A program made the position numbers and the translations under genes. Under the pieces are notes generated by a model. It worked only from the letters and a program-made list of their open reading frames with translations. It was not told where the DNA came from and ran no database searches. 64,000 bases of DNA from Cinclus cinclus (lineage: Eukaryota > Chordata > Aves > Passeriformes > Cinclidae), in NCBI RefSeq assembly GCF_963662255.1, contig NC_085050.1:22988131-23052130 (forward strand). Direction: 5' to 3'. Numbering within the stretch: the stretch's first letter is position 1; every line of letters begins with the position of its first letter. Positions 36,382-50,000 of this stretch are shown one piece after another.

Positions 36382-37939
36382 CTGTGATAACTGTCCAGAG
36401 GAGGGATGGGAACACCTGTTCGCACCTGGAGACCCTGTACTTAACAACTACCACTGAGCTGACAGGGTGTGTCCTCATGGACACAGCATAGCTACTTCTT
36501 CCTTCAAGAAACTGCCACAGTTTTGCATTTTTAACCACAGAGGGAAAGACAGTTGCTGAAATTTCAAATACACCCTGTTGGCAGAGGGAAATAATAGCTA
36601 CTTGTTTAAATGTGACCTTCCTAGTATTTTACTTGAAATAATAAGGGAAAATGCTGATCCTGATGATGATGATAGGCAGCAGCTCTAAAAGCACAGCTGT
36701 TATTAAAGTTTTTTATTTTCAAATCCTGACTCTATTCTCATGACAACTTTACATTCATAAAATGCATACCAAAACAACAGCTTACTAAGAACAACTGTGT
36801 AATTTTATCACAAACATCAGACACCCCAGAAATGCTTCTGCTGAAAACCCAGAAGCCTGTTTAGAGATCTATTGGCGGAACAGAAAAATTCAATGGCCTC
36901 ATCAATTCTAAATAAGGAAGTGACTCGTGCATTGCTTCAAGTGTCATGTGCAAGTTTCAAGATAATTACAATATCATTATACATTACTTCGCTCTTTCTT
37001 GCCAAGACTGTCACTCTTTTCCTCATCATTATTTCCATAAATGAGCTGAACAAAGCGGTTGTCTTTGAGGCTGTTGCTGAAGCTGAGCCGTACCATGCCC
37101 AAGTGCAGGATCCAGGGCCAGTGTGGGAATCAAAAGGAATTGGATCACACTTGGTTTCCTGCATTCTGCCATTAGTGAAATGCAGGTGTCTAAAGCTGAA
37201 ACTTGTGGTGGGTCAGTGCATGTGAGTGCAGCATTTCAGAACAGCTTTTTGGCCAAGGCCTTTTCTGAAGGTCTTTCAGGCAGGAAAGGGTAGGTTACAT
37301 GGGATGGATGATGCCTTCACCCTTTTACAAAAAAAGCAATATCTGAGGCCAACAGGCCATGACAATGTCTGCAATATGTCAGACACACTTCTTTACCTGC
37401 AGCTGAACTGAGTGAAGAAGTTGCCCCAGGCTAAGTGAAATGTCTTGAAAAGGTGAGTTTTCTTAATCTGAACCACTTTGGCAAAACTCTGTGGAAGAAG
37501 TGGTGAACTGCGTCAGCAGACCTGAAGGGGCAAGAACAATGGCTGGCGAGAGACTTGATGAGTAGCTTGTGATGAGCAGCTTGGAAGAAAGCAGCCTCAG
37601 AGATCATTGACAATGGCGTGTCTGTCTGCTGTGCAATTTATCCTGCTGCCAGCACTGCTGAAGGAGTGCTTATTCTCATCATCATCTGTATGCCTCTATT
37701 GGGTCATCGAACTTGTCTCTTCTCAGCCAGGGTCAGGAACTTTTTGGCTCAGGTGCTGCATGGAACACAATAACATGTGCATGGAGCAGGATTTGCTGCA
37801 CCGTGTATTCCCCACGTGTGTTCAGACAAGAACATGTACAAGGAGAGGCTCTTTGCCCTCTAGAAGTACTATACTTAAATATAGAGAGCAACTGTGCTGA
37901 GAGGTAGGATAAAACCAGCCCACTGCATCCTGAGGCTAG

Positions 37940-38194
37940 CTGCTGAAATTAGGACAAAAGGAAACCGCCTCAAGTTGCACCAGGGAAGGAAAGATTTCTT
38001 CATTGAAAGAGCTGTCAAGCATTGGATCAGCTGCTCAGGGATGCAGTTGTGTCACCATCTCCATAGGTATTTAAAAAACATGTAGATGTGGCACTTAGGG
38101 ACATGGTTTAGTGGTGGACTTGGCAGTGTTCACCTAATGGTTGGATTCAACGATCTTAGAGGTCTTTTCCAACCTAAAGATTCTATGATTTCAT
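37940..38194 (+). mobile_element. Short CR1 LINE fragment (3' tail)
   Basis: Plus-oriented CR1 tail. Landmarks are GCCTCAAGTTGCACCAGG, TTTCTTCATTGAAAGAG, GATGTGGCACTTAGGGACATG, GGTTTAGTGGTGGACTTGG and the terminus GGTCTTTTCCAACC followed by ATTCTATGATT. It lies in the probable RBM47 5' intron, antisense to the gene. The terminal 8-base repeats are only partly kept. Confidence 0.88.
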
Positions 38195-41100
38195 AAAAAT
38201 TTCCACTTCTGCTATGGTGACAATTTGCATTCTAATGTAGAGCCTATCATCAGAGTTCTGATCATTGATTTCATTGCAAGAGTTCGTATTTCATGCTTAA
38301 ACTTCAGTTTTATTCTGGTCAGTTAGTTATGTTCACTTTGTATGGGATGAGTTAAGGTTCAGGCCCTGAAAAGCAGTTTTCAGGGTGGATTTATTGCAAA
38401 GAGGGTCTATGCACGGTTTTAGGTTGCTTAAATTTGTCCTAAGTGGCTAAACGTGTTAAAAATGGTTGGTTCCATTTAAAACTCACCAAAATCTGTTGAC
38501 TTTGAATTTTGATTGCATTAGGTTCAAAGAAAGAGACAGAAAATAAAGTGTGATATTTCTAATAGTACTCACATCTAGCACTACTCCCATGACATAAGTT
38601 ATGAGACTCTAATGGCTGCAATAAATCCCTATTTAAGATAGGGATGCACACTACAGAAAATTCTGCTTTAAAGGCCTTGCAGGGACAGGTTATGTTCTCC
38701 CGGCACCAATCAAAAGCAACGTATTTGGCTTAAAAAATTGAAACAAAAGTACTAGGAATCTGTTCTTTTGCTTCTTGCTCTTTTTTAGGAGGAAAACACT
38801 TCAAATTGTTCTGTAAATTAACATCCTGGAATTTCCCAGGTTAAAAATTGAATACTAATTAGATAATTCGACAAAGAATTTGTACAGTCAACAAACTTCA
38901 ACTACAGCTTCAAACTAGGATTTGAAGGTTAAGCTTCTTATTTTCACCATTATGATTAGAAAAGTAACTATCATAGATCTAATTCCCTTAACCATATCAC
39001 ACCAGTTCCCTTGACCTATTAATCTTACCTCACAGCAATTTTATTTACAATTTTAAAAATTGAGCTAAAATTATGATTCCTATAAAAAATCAAGTCACCT
39101 TTTGTTGTGCAGACATCCTAGCTATTCTGTTATCAACCCTCCCTGCATCTTTCTATGGTGTATTAATCTTGTGTGTGATCCACTTGCATTATCTCTAAGC
39201 ACTATCCATGCCTAGCAGTGAACAATCCCAGGAGGAAGGTCCCTCAAGGACCTGACCCCCTGCTTAAAAATTGCAGAAATTATATTCAATGAGATGTGAG
39301 TTATGATATTTCAAATAATAAAGCAAGAAAACTTTCCTGAGTGAAGTTTTGTTTCCTGCCATGGCTTTTTGATATTCACAAGTCAAAATGTGTTCAGGAA
39401 CATGTGGTTTTAGCATGGCAAGAATGAGTCCATGCTGATGAAAACGTTATTGATGTATCACAGCACCACCGACACCTACAGAATCCTACTGACATGACCC
39501 TGCTTCTGCAATGTGAATTTTGTTAATGTAATATGTGTTTCTTGAGTATTTTTATGTTACTGCAGTGCCAAATCAGCCCCCTCAGCTTAAACCATTTCTG
39601 AAGGAAGTTTGGGTAAGCAAAACCTGGTCCCCTCCCTTATTTTATAATGCGCTTTCCTGCAAGTCATTCAGAACTTTGTCCAACAAGTTGTGCAACCCCT
39701 GTGTTATCCTGTTTGCCCCAGCTCCATCTTTTACCCACTCCAGTTGATATTAACTCATAACTCTCTCCTATTTTGATAGGACTTGTTACTGGCTGAGGCT
39801 GAAGTTATTACCCTGCAATATACCGAAGCCACATGTTGAGGAAAGCTGAGAAGATGAGACATGGTTTGTGTAATAATCACTGTTATCAGCTGTCTAATCA
39901 GGAAAGAGCACAACCATTCATTCCCTTCTCCCCAAACTCCCGTATTTCAATCTAGTCAATAAAGTCTATAATTACCATGATTAGACAGGAAAATGCATGA
40001 TATATAAATTTCAGCGTAGTCTTTCCTATTCTGCATGAGCTGTACTTGATGGGAAACTTTTTTCCAGTGTTTTTTTACAAAAAAATGTGATTAAACACTG
40101 TTCTCTGCATGCTGATACAGGTAAATGTGTCCTCCTCATTAACTGTCTGCTTTAGAAAGCATTCTGCTTGGAAAGGGGGAAGAGTTTCAGTCAGGATGGA
40201 CTAGAAGCTCGCAAACTTTTGCCATAAGAAGGACAGGAGAAGCAATGTTCTGCAACTGAAAAACAAAACCACAACTAGACTGATCTGTTAATCATTACAC
40301 AGGAGAGATAACACATTCACTTATTTAACTTCTTGTCCTGAAGAAAAATCTTATATATGAACATGGTGATTTAATTCAATCATTGAAAATGTCTGTCAAA
40401 GGCTTTGTTGAACTCTGTGGTGCAGGGATATGTGTGCATGTGCTTCTTTCCTTTTGTGACACAGGACACTTTATCTATCTGTCTGTCTACATAAGTACTA
40501 CAGGAATATGTTCCACTCTGCAGTGCAACTAATAGTATCAAACTTTCTCCTCTAACTCTCCTGGAGATCCCAGAGTGAAATGTAACACATCCTGCCTGTT
40601 CATATGAAGTCTACTTGCTCAGTCAAAATTATTACAAAAAAAAGAGCTTCCGAATTTTCAGTTTACCCTAATCCCATGCACTACTTTTATTGCAACATTC
40701 TAAGCTTTGTGCATACCACGTGAAAACTGCAGCAACAGGGGGCCCAACCTGTAACCCTGCTTTCAGCAGGAGGCAGAGATTCCAGGGAAAGCTGAAAGTG
40801 GCTCAACGTGTTCCCTCCCCCTCAGGTCACTGAAATGAAAATCAAAATAAAGCAAACCACAGCTGGGATGTGAATGTTCGCTACTGAAAGTACATTAAAC
40901 TCAAAGCATTTGGCTTAGTCAGTGGCTGGGGTTTTGTCCTTTTTTTTTTTCCTTTGTGCACTGACATTTGACCCTTTTTATAATATGCACCTTGCACCAC
41001 TGAAACCCGGCTAGTTATTAATTAAACTCAGGTACCAATGGCTGACTTGTACATATCACCATTTTAACTGCCTGGCGCTGCCCAGGAGTGGGGGCTGGAA

Positions 41101-43039
41101 GTCAATCCTCTTTCCTGTGAAATTCTGTCATGTCGGCAGAAAGGACCTGCAAAGTGCAGCAATTTGTACCTGACCTCTGATCTAAGAAGTTTGTACAGAC
41201 CTTTGAACACTGGATTGGAGAACTGAGAAACAAGGTTTACAAGTACAAGGAAGAGATTTTCAGCACTCGTTACCTGTGCCCGGTGTTAATATTATAAATT
41301 TAAAAAAATGTTTAACCAAGGCAGGAACTCTCTCAGGGGGCAACTTTCCTGTGCTGGGTTAGTTCAAGACAATTTAAGCCTACTGAAATTAAAGCTCACT
41401 TGGAAATATCTATGGTTTTGAAAGGAAATTTCTGCTCACTCCAGAAAAGGAGTGGGGTTTGGGAGAAATATAATTTGAAATTCACCTTTTGTTGACCTTA
41501 AGTGAGATTATTTATTTTTTAATTAGAAGCTGAAGAAAGAAGACAAGGACAATTTGATTCAATATAATTTCTTCAGCAAAGACTGGAGCTGAAATGCAGA
41601 ATTGAATGAAAATTATTAAAAATAGTAGCAAAATGATGACTCCTTTGTTAACTTTATTTTTATGCAAGAGGTTATCTAATCTTGGTTATATAGTGCAAAG
41701 CTGTATGAGAAACCCACGGAAAAATAATCAAACCAACAACATTACAACAAGTTCTTGACAGACAGTCATGTGGCCTTGTCTTGACAAACATAAAGGACAT
41801 ATTTTGAAGTTCTGTTGGATTAACCGTGTAAATTTAATTAAAAATCTCTCTTATACACACTGGCAAAGTCTTTGGTGCAACACCATCAGCTGACACCAAA
41901 TGCAGACTGCATTGGGTGCGAAGGCCTCCAGAGATCAGCTGCGATAATAAAATTGAAAAAGATGTCCTTTCTGCAAGCCAGCCTTCCAGACCATGGAGCA
42001 CTGCAGGGGATGGCAGTAACATTTGCCATGACATCCCTCAAACGTTCTGAGCCCAGGCTGTCACCCACAGCTAGCCTGGACATACAAAGAGGGAGGGAGT
42101 GCTTTACAGATACATTTTGAATCATGGTTTCAATCTCACCTAGCGCAGGACAGGACAACATTATATACAGCTGCTGCATTTGGTCCACATGTAAACTGAC
42201 TTTTTGTCATTGGTTTTAAATGAACTTTGCTTTGAGCAACTACATTTCTTTTGTTTCCTGGTTTAAGTTCAAACTTCACTATTGTTATCAGCACTGACCC
42301 CAATAAAACAATAAATTAATAATTAAATAAGGAAGGGTGAGCCTATTAATGTCACGTGTCCAATGTCACATACAAGTCTTACACATTTCACATGTTGCTT
42401 AAGTAGAATGAGGAGAATAATAGCAAAGCTTTTGACTTTCTTTATATTCTGTCAAACTTTCAGTATGCTGATTGAGCTATATAGATTCATTTATATTAAT
42501 AATATTTGCATATATACCGTGTTTACTTAAACCTTCCTAGACACATTCAATCTAAAAGCCCCAAATTCATCACTAAAAACTGATAATCCACTTTTAAAGT
42601 TTGATTTTTTAAATGTCAATCTCTTGAAAAAGCAGAACAAAATACCAGGCGGTACAGACAATGGTAGAGACAGACTGTCTGAAAACAATGTCAAGCCGCT
42701 GAAATTGGCTGCCTTTTACTTCATTAATTTAAGACAGCAGAAAAGATACCTCTGAAACATGATTTTGTGTTCTTCTGTCTAAAATATCAGTGGGTTAGTG
42801 TTCATTGTTCTGACATTCATTTTGGTATTTGCTATGCAAATTCTTTCAGATATTCACATGTTGATCTCAGAGTTCAATCTTACCAGCAGCTGCTTAATTC
42901 TCAAATAACCCCTTAGGACCCTCTAAAGGACAGCAAACCCCTGAACCCATACCTTGATGATGACATACTTTTGGTCTCAACTCCCTGATAAATGAAACCC
43001 AGACAAAAAGCCCTACAGAGCAAACAAGATTTCCCTTAC

Positions 43040-43105
43040 CTCTCCTCTCCTGCGATCGAAGTGCAACAGGTTAAGGGGACTCGTGCCTTTGCCCGAGCAA
43101 CCTTT
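43040..43105 (-). promoter_or_regulatory. RBM47: Candidate RBM47 non-coding first exon and promoter
   Basis: A CpG-containing block in CpG-poor DNA. On the minus strand it ends GGAGAGGAGAG followed by a strong donor GTAAGG (GT at 43039-43038). Upstream are a TATA-like CTCTATAACC near 43142-43133 and a CCAAT-like TTGGCCAAT near 43169-43161, so transcription could start near 43105. The exon has no ATG, which suits a 5' UTR exon. It lies 10.9 kb upstream of the acceptor at 32167 and has the right strand. Human RBM47 has several alternative non-coding first exons. No transcript evidence is available here. Confidence 0.35.
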
Positions 43106-43925
43106 CTTCCTAATGGCAAGAGCTGTGCAACCTGGTTATAGAGTTTATGCATCTCTTTATTGGCCAGCGAGCGTTAGCCATTTAAATTCCTTGGGAGTCA
43201 TTTGTTAAGGGCTCTTAGGCTGAAGCTAAGTGGGTGGGACAGAGGGAGAGGGGATGTTAGTGCTGCCAGACGGAGAGAGCTCTCCGAAGTGGTTTGAAGA
43301 TTAATAGAAAAGTATCTGCAACGAAGGGTTCTTTGGAGGGAGGGCTGCATCCAACCTTCAGGGAAGCACAGGAAAGAGAAACCTAACATTTTCAAGAATT
43401 TGAAGAGAAAGATTTCATTTAAAATTCAAAACTTGGAAAGAAAAGGAGTGAAACATGTACAAACAACTCCTTCCTAGCACAAGGCGTTGTGCAAATAGCT
43501 TGGGTTACTCACAACAGATAAGATAAGAAAAGGGCATATTTTGCTTGACTGCATGAGGTTTTTTCAGTGAAATATTTTGTTTCCTTTATGTTGTCTGGCA
43601 AAATTATTTCAGGCAGCACTGAATCAGTTTACCTTTGGTTGTAGGTAAAACCAAGGGTCTGCAGCTCCTAGAGTGAGAAATAGATTTACTGATCATGTCA
43701 GCAGTGGGATGGTAGGAATAACTCAGCCTATGCCGTGTACCCGACACGCACTGTGTCAGCAGTAAACACGGAAACTCCAATGTGTTTGCTCAAAATGAAA
43801 AAAAGCACCTGGTGCAGAAGTAAAAGCACAGGGTGGTAAAACATGATTCATGACAGTAGAAATGGTCTGTACATAACAACGGAGCATTAGGCCCTGGGAG
43901 CACTTAGGCAAAGCAAACAACACAC

Positions 43926-44025
43926 CTTCTCAAGCAGCCAAGAGGAGGAACCGCTCCGAAACACTCGCTGGATGATAGATTTGCCCGCTTGGCAAGCAGC
44001 GTGCACAACCAGCCAGCGGGAGAAG
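43926..44025 (-). promoter_or_regulatory. RBM47: Second candidate non-coding first exon (RBM47)
   Basis: A cluster of CpGs within about 100 bases on the minus strand (including CCCGCTGG, CACGCTGC, AAGCGGGC, CAGCGAGTG and TTCGGAGCGG), ending GCTTGAGAAG before a donor GTGTGT (GT at 43925-43924). No ATG is seen in the block. No TATA box is evident. It could be an alternative RBM47 first exon about 0.9 kb upstream of the other candidate. The start coordinate is a guess. Confidence 0.25.
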
Positions 44026-47000
44026 AGGGAGCAAGGATAATTTCTGGGAAAGGAGACAGCTTGAAGAAAGTGGAAAGCAAACAGCATATTGCAGCAGCAA
44101 AACAACTACAGTCTTCTGTTCTTTCCCTGGTGTTTTTTACTAGCATAACCAATCTTTCCTTCTGTTTTTTTCCCACCCCAAAAAGAAAGCTTGGTCCAAA
44201 CCTCCATCCAAACAGCACACAAGCAACAACCTCAGGGCACCCATGTATGCAAGGAAAAGTGTCTTAAACTCTCAGTGACAAATCATAAATACAAATATAT
44301 TCTGCACAGGAAGTCCTGTCAGTTTGTTTGAGATGGTCCTACATAATAATTTATTCTTGTCCTCTGAGTCCTTTAGTCTGGGCATGCAAAACTTAACAAA
44401 CAACCTCATATTACCAAGTCAGAGGCTGGCCAATAGGGAAGAGGAGTAAGGGAGTCAGTGGGTGTAGAGATAAAACCTCTAATATTAGAAGGCTCCAAGC
44501 TAGAGAGAAAAATGTGGAGGATGGCAAAGACTGGCAGAAGAAGCATCTTTGTGGTGGTTTCTGAAAGCAAACACGAAGGAGAGATGTTCTACGTACATTG
44601 CAAACCAATGGGTGATTGCAGTCACTCTGCTCTGGATTTTTATACTTGTTTATCCACTGTACTGGGGCTATGGTGTGTTAAGCACTGTACAAACACACCT
44701 GGAGCCTGGATCCTGGTCCCAAAGTGCTGGCAGCCCAAGTCTACTGTGCAAGTCTTTCATCTTCAGAATTCATCCTTACAAATGTTAACCTGTTAGCTAC
44801 AAGAGATGCAGAGAAGCAGGTACTGCCCTGCAGGTAGGGAAGCTACATCATGGAAATTTAAATAGTCTACCCAAGACTATGGAAAAAATCGGTATCAAAA
44901 CTGGGGATAAAATCTAGGAGATTTTGCCAAAATAAGAGCCATGCCTCAATCCCACTGATCTCTATAAGAGAGTATAAAAATTTGGCAGTTATGAATTTCC
45001 AAAACTCCATCAAATTAATTGATTTTAAAAATTCAGTATCGTTCTCTTACTTCACATTTTTTCTGTTGGAAAACCAACCAAACTTATAGCTAGAAGTACT
45101 GTAAAGTGAATCCTATCAGCTACAATTGTGTGTGTACTTGAATGCCCAGAGAAGACTATTCTGGTGTAAGTGAAAAAGCACTGATGCTTGTGAGCTGATG
45201 GGCTCATTTTTAGACAGCTGTTCAAATGCTGTGTCAATTAGGATCATGTAAGAAGGCCTCTCAAACCCTTGGCTTTCATTTCATATGTTCACTTTTAGCT
45301 GCATCCAGTTTCCAAGTTATTTTCCCTTTACTGTTTAAAGCAAGGATCACCAACAGATCATCTGTTGCAGGGTATTCTGCGGTGTTACCATTCTGAGTGT
45401 CAGAATTTAAAAATATATTAATTTTTCCTGCAGGCTGTGCTTTTATAAGGAACTTCAGAGTTTTGGGCAGAATTCTGCAGTGTGTCTCCCAGCTTTCCCT
45501 GGCATTAGACACCTGGTTTCCTTTGACTTCAGAACCACTGCGTTCATAATGATTGCATGACTTTATATACTTCTTTATGATGGCATGTGAGGAAGAGAGA
45601 AAAAGTGTTAAGGGCAGAACCATATAAGCAGCAGGGAGGATGCATTGTATTATACACCACATGTTCGTCTCTTCAAACAGCATCCATTGCTCTGGGGTAA
45701 AAATATAAGCACTTTTTTCCTAATGTACAGCTGACTACAATGAATAAAACCCACCCACCATTACAATACTACTATATATATTTAGTTGTTTTGTCATTTA
45801 AATTACTGACAGTGAATCAGGGGCTAAATCCTAAGAGATGCGAAAGGGAACAGACCAAATCAGTCCATGCCCGTGTTTCCCTGAAACATTCCATTGCCTT
45901 TTATTCTTTTCTGTAGTGGGATTGCAGGTGAAAGATTTTTCCTAAATAATTATTCTCCTGAATATTGTGATAGAAAAGGCTGGAAATTTGAAGAAAAAAA
46001 AGAGATATTCATTGGAATATGGTAATGCCTGTGAATGGGGACCTTCTCTCTGGTGCAGAAGACTTCCAATGAGTTGGTGTGCTTCCCCTCAGATGTCTCT
46101 CTTGTACAAGCAGATGCATCAACTGTCCTTTACAGATGGAGTGCACTGGGCTCCTCAGTATAATGGCAAGCACTAATGAAGCACTGGATCTGCCTTCTGA
46201 GATTTTTAAAAAGGCCAAACCCAAATGCTTTGGGAGCTCCAGAGGCTGACCACAGGCTCATCATTTTATTAGTGAGATGTAATTGTCCAGATAAGAGTGA
46301 GTATTTTTGATGATGGTAGTAAATAGGTTTTCAGAAGATATTTCATGATGGAAACTTAGCATTATGTGACAATGCAGAGCAAATGAAATGAGAAGGGAAA
46401 GTAAGGAATGAGCAATAGGTTGGCCTTTATGGTTTTATTTGGAGCTCAAAAACTAGTGAGAGACTGCAGTGCAATGAGAAGGGCATATGCCAAGTAAAAT
46501 ATTTCACTGGAAGGACACATGAATCTGGTGTGACTGGTAAGGTCTCTAATCTCAATCTCAGAAAGTCTTGATCAGTATATTCACACATAAATCCAGTCAC
46601 AATACAGCCACAAAAGTTAGTGTCTCATAATGTAACAGCATTTTTTTCCTTTTCTATCATTTCCTTCTCTTTTTAACAAAGCCACTCTGTATTTGGTAGA
46701 ACAGGTTCCCATGTGTTTATAGAACAATTTTATTGCCTATTTGAATGTTTAAAGGGACAACACCACTTTATTTAAATTAACAACATGTTATTTTACACCT
46801 GTTCTTATACAATGTGAGTTAATACAGCAGATTTTGTCATTTCCTGACTTTCCTAAGCTGTTGCAGACCAAAACCTGGGGAGATCCTTCAGAGAATGCAA
46901 AATCTGTAACAGCTTTCCAAGTTCTCTCTTATCCAAGCTTCTTCTACACATAACCTATGTCAATATTTTGATCTTTACCTTGTCACATCACACAGAATTG

Positions 47001-50000
47001 CCCTTTTAAAGATGGACTCTCCATCTTCTCTGCCAGCCAGCCACACACCTTATCCCACCATGGAGATGATAAAGCCACAGACCTGAAGGTGGAGTACCAA
47101 CAGGGGGAAATTTGGCCAAGGATACTTTGGGCTTCCCCATTTTTTTTTTTAGTCTTAGGCTTCTTTGGTTCATGGGCAGTGGGATTTGCACTGATAACCT
47201 TTATGGTCACTAAGCAAAGGTTTTGTTCTATTTTTAGCAAAAATTTATTTTATTGTCATTCTGCAATGAAAGTCAGCACAGAGGATCACCGTAACAATCA
47301 GGCTCAGTTTCTCCATGTAGAATTTTGTATTTTCGTTTAAACTTGAAAGCAGGCTTTAGGTTCCAAAATGTAAGAAGACAGATAATGAATAAACTCATGG
47401 AGTGGAATAGATTTTAATTAGCACACAAAGCTGAAGGAAATCAGCAAAACACAAAGTTGGGTTTTTTTTTTACATAGCCATAGCCACTACATTTCTATGG
47501 CATGTTTGTTTTCCATTCAAATAAATACAGGGTGGGTTCTGGATAGACATATCTATAAGGGAGGTTAATATGTTAATTGCCTTTCAGTCCTAGAGTAAAT
47601 AAAACACTCCATAGGAAAAAGGTTTTGCTCTTGCTAGCCTGATGTAGCTGCTCCAGACCACTCTTTCACACCACAGCTTCACCAACACGTTAAATTGGTG
47701 CTGTCTACACAGGGTCCCACTCCATCCTTACTACAGCCTCTCTGCATGTGCTGCTGCAAGCATTTGTGAAGCGGCACCATGCACCCACCCACACCACCTG
47801 AGCATCTGTGCTAGCAGAGGGGTTAAAGAGGGTGAGACCTGTCCCTCTGCCAGCATTGCTCACTTAAAGTGTTTGTCGGGTCACCAGCATTGAGCAAATT
47901 CATGGAAAAGTAGGGGAACGGTTCCTTATAAAACCTGCTGAATCTAGTTTCACAGCACAGCTCCTCCTCCGAAGAGGCCAATGAGATTCCGCAGTGGGGT
48001 AAATCCAGCCTTTCCATAACATCAAGGAGCTCACTGAATCATCCCGGGAGACCAGAGGGTGGAATAGCAAATTGCAACTCTTTATAAGATTGTATGCAGT
48101 TGGTGAATTTTAGCACTGTGGCTATTGAGGGGCTGAAGGTCCTGGAGGGATCAAGGAAGGAGGGGCAGCCCAGTAGAGTGAGCTCAATAGGTCATCAGAA
48201 GGTACCCAATGGTCACCTCCTGTGGTTAGCAGGGATATCTGACCAGCCCAAGCCAACCATGTAACAACTGATTTTGATACTTAAAAGGTTACTGGTAAAC
48301 AACATTCTTGCTGGTTCCTTTCAGGGTTTTCTTTTTGTAAAGAAAGCCATAGAGTTTTGTGATACAGGTTCACAAGCAGGAGAATAAAGACCTCCAAATG
48401 TATACTTACAGGTGGCTTTCAGAATCAGGGTATGAAAATGAGTGTGGTTAGCACACACAGTCTCTTCCAGTAATTGCTTTGCAGCTCACAGTAGAATATA
48501 AGCATATTAAAGGAAAAACTATTCCTCCAGCCAACAGACATCATCTTTGACCAGGGCATAAGCTTTTCTATTTTCATTCTTAATGTCTTATTGAAAATGA
48601 AAAATTAAGCATCACATGGAAACTGTGTGCAAAAAGAGGCTATCCAATTCAGGAAACTGAGAGTTTCCTTTAGGAAGGCAGATTTATTTTACTGCCTCCC
48701 AGTAACATGAAGGAAAATTTTAAACCACAGGAGACTGAATGATCTACTAGGGAATTTACAATATCTGTGAACTCCAGCATCTCTTACATTTTATTACGTG
48801 TCCACAACTTCCATTTCTCAGAAAACTGATTTACTATCAGGATTAGAAAAAGCAACTTTTGATGATGTCAGCAGACTCTGAACTGGCATGCTCAGCAAAG
48901 GCACCATTACCAGAGAAGTCTGTGTTAAGCAGACTGAGCTTTATACCAGCCCCATGCTGGTTAGCACACCTGTGATGGCACTTCCCAAGGAAGGAATTTG
49001 CTGTGACTGAGTCACCCATCAGTGGTGGCTGCTGCCATAAGGCAGGAGTGGGGTCACATCTCTTGGCCCATCACACGGCAGATTTTGTACATGTGGTCCA
49101 GCACAGATTTACCCATGCTGTCGTGCCCTTGCCTTACCTAACCCCAGCCCAGCACTCTGGCTCCTCCTCTGCCAGCATCTGCATCCTGTCTGCTCCTCTC
49201 CACTGCTGACCTTCCCTATGGGCAGGCAGGGCTGGGGCTGCAAACCTCCTCCAGCTGAGCTTTCTTCTCAGCAGCCAACATTGTACCAGGAACAAGCTGC
49301 AGGCATGCTGTTCCTGAGCCACTGCTTTGGATTGACTTGAACTAAGTTGCCAGTCTAAGATATACTTCTGCGGTGTAGGAAATGGGGTGGATTTGTCTGT
49401 TATTCCACCAAAAGTTGTCTACAGCACAGGCAAGTCCTAGAGCTACATCAATACCAAGCCACTTGCAGGGCACAGGAACAGAAGTGTAACATCAGCGACT
49501 CTTGGTAGAAACTTTGCAGCCTTGTGGTAAAAACACTCACCTTAACCAAACATGCTTAAATAGTAAAAGGGGACTTTCACCTCTGCAGCTGCACCTGGGC
49601 CAGGGCCTGCTGCTGGTGTGGGGCTCTCAGGCATCATCCTTCTGACTGCCAGGGCTGCTCAGGTCACCTTGTGGGGCAGAGCCAGTTTAATTAAACTTGA
49701 AACTGCTCTAAGGCTGTGTTAATGGGCAGCTCTCAATAATCACAGGGAGGTGGTTTTTTACAGAGCTACACTTCTGCTATAAAATGCTTCTTTCTCAAAG
49801 AAAAATCTCAGAATGCTGTTCACATAACTTACCTCAATAGACATTTGACAAGATAGACCAGGCTAAGTGTCTGTGATTTCAAGGACCATAATAGCTGAAA
49901 TGTTTAGGAATGAAAAGAATGGTCTGAATGGCTGCAAATATTAAATCCACTAGCCAAATTGCTCTTTCCCTTTCTCACTAAAGAAAATATTTCTACAGTG

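Larger units (their letters stand above)
32167..43039 (-). other. RBM47: Probable RBM47 5' intron
   Basis: Nearly 11 kb between the first coding exon and the nearest candidate first exon. Contents seen: a 27-base tandem duplication (36328-36381), a CR1 fragment (about 37940-38194), and otherwise unique AT-rich sequence without supported exons. If the first exon lies further upstream, the intron is longer. Confidence 0.5.
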
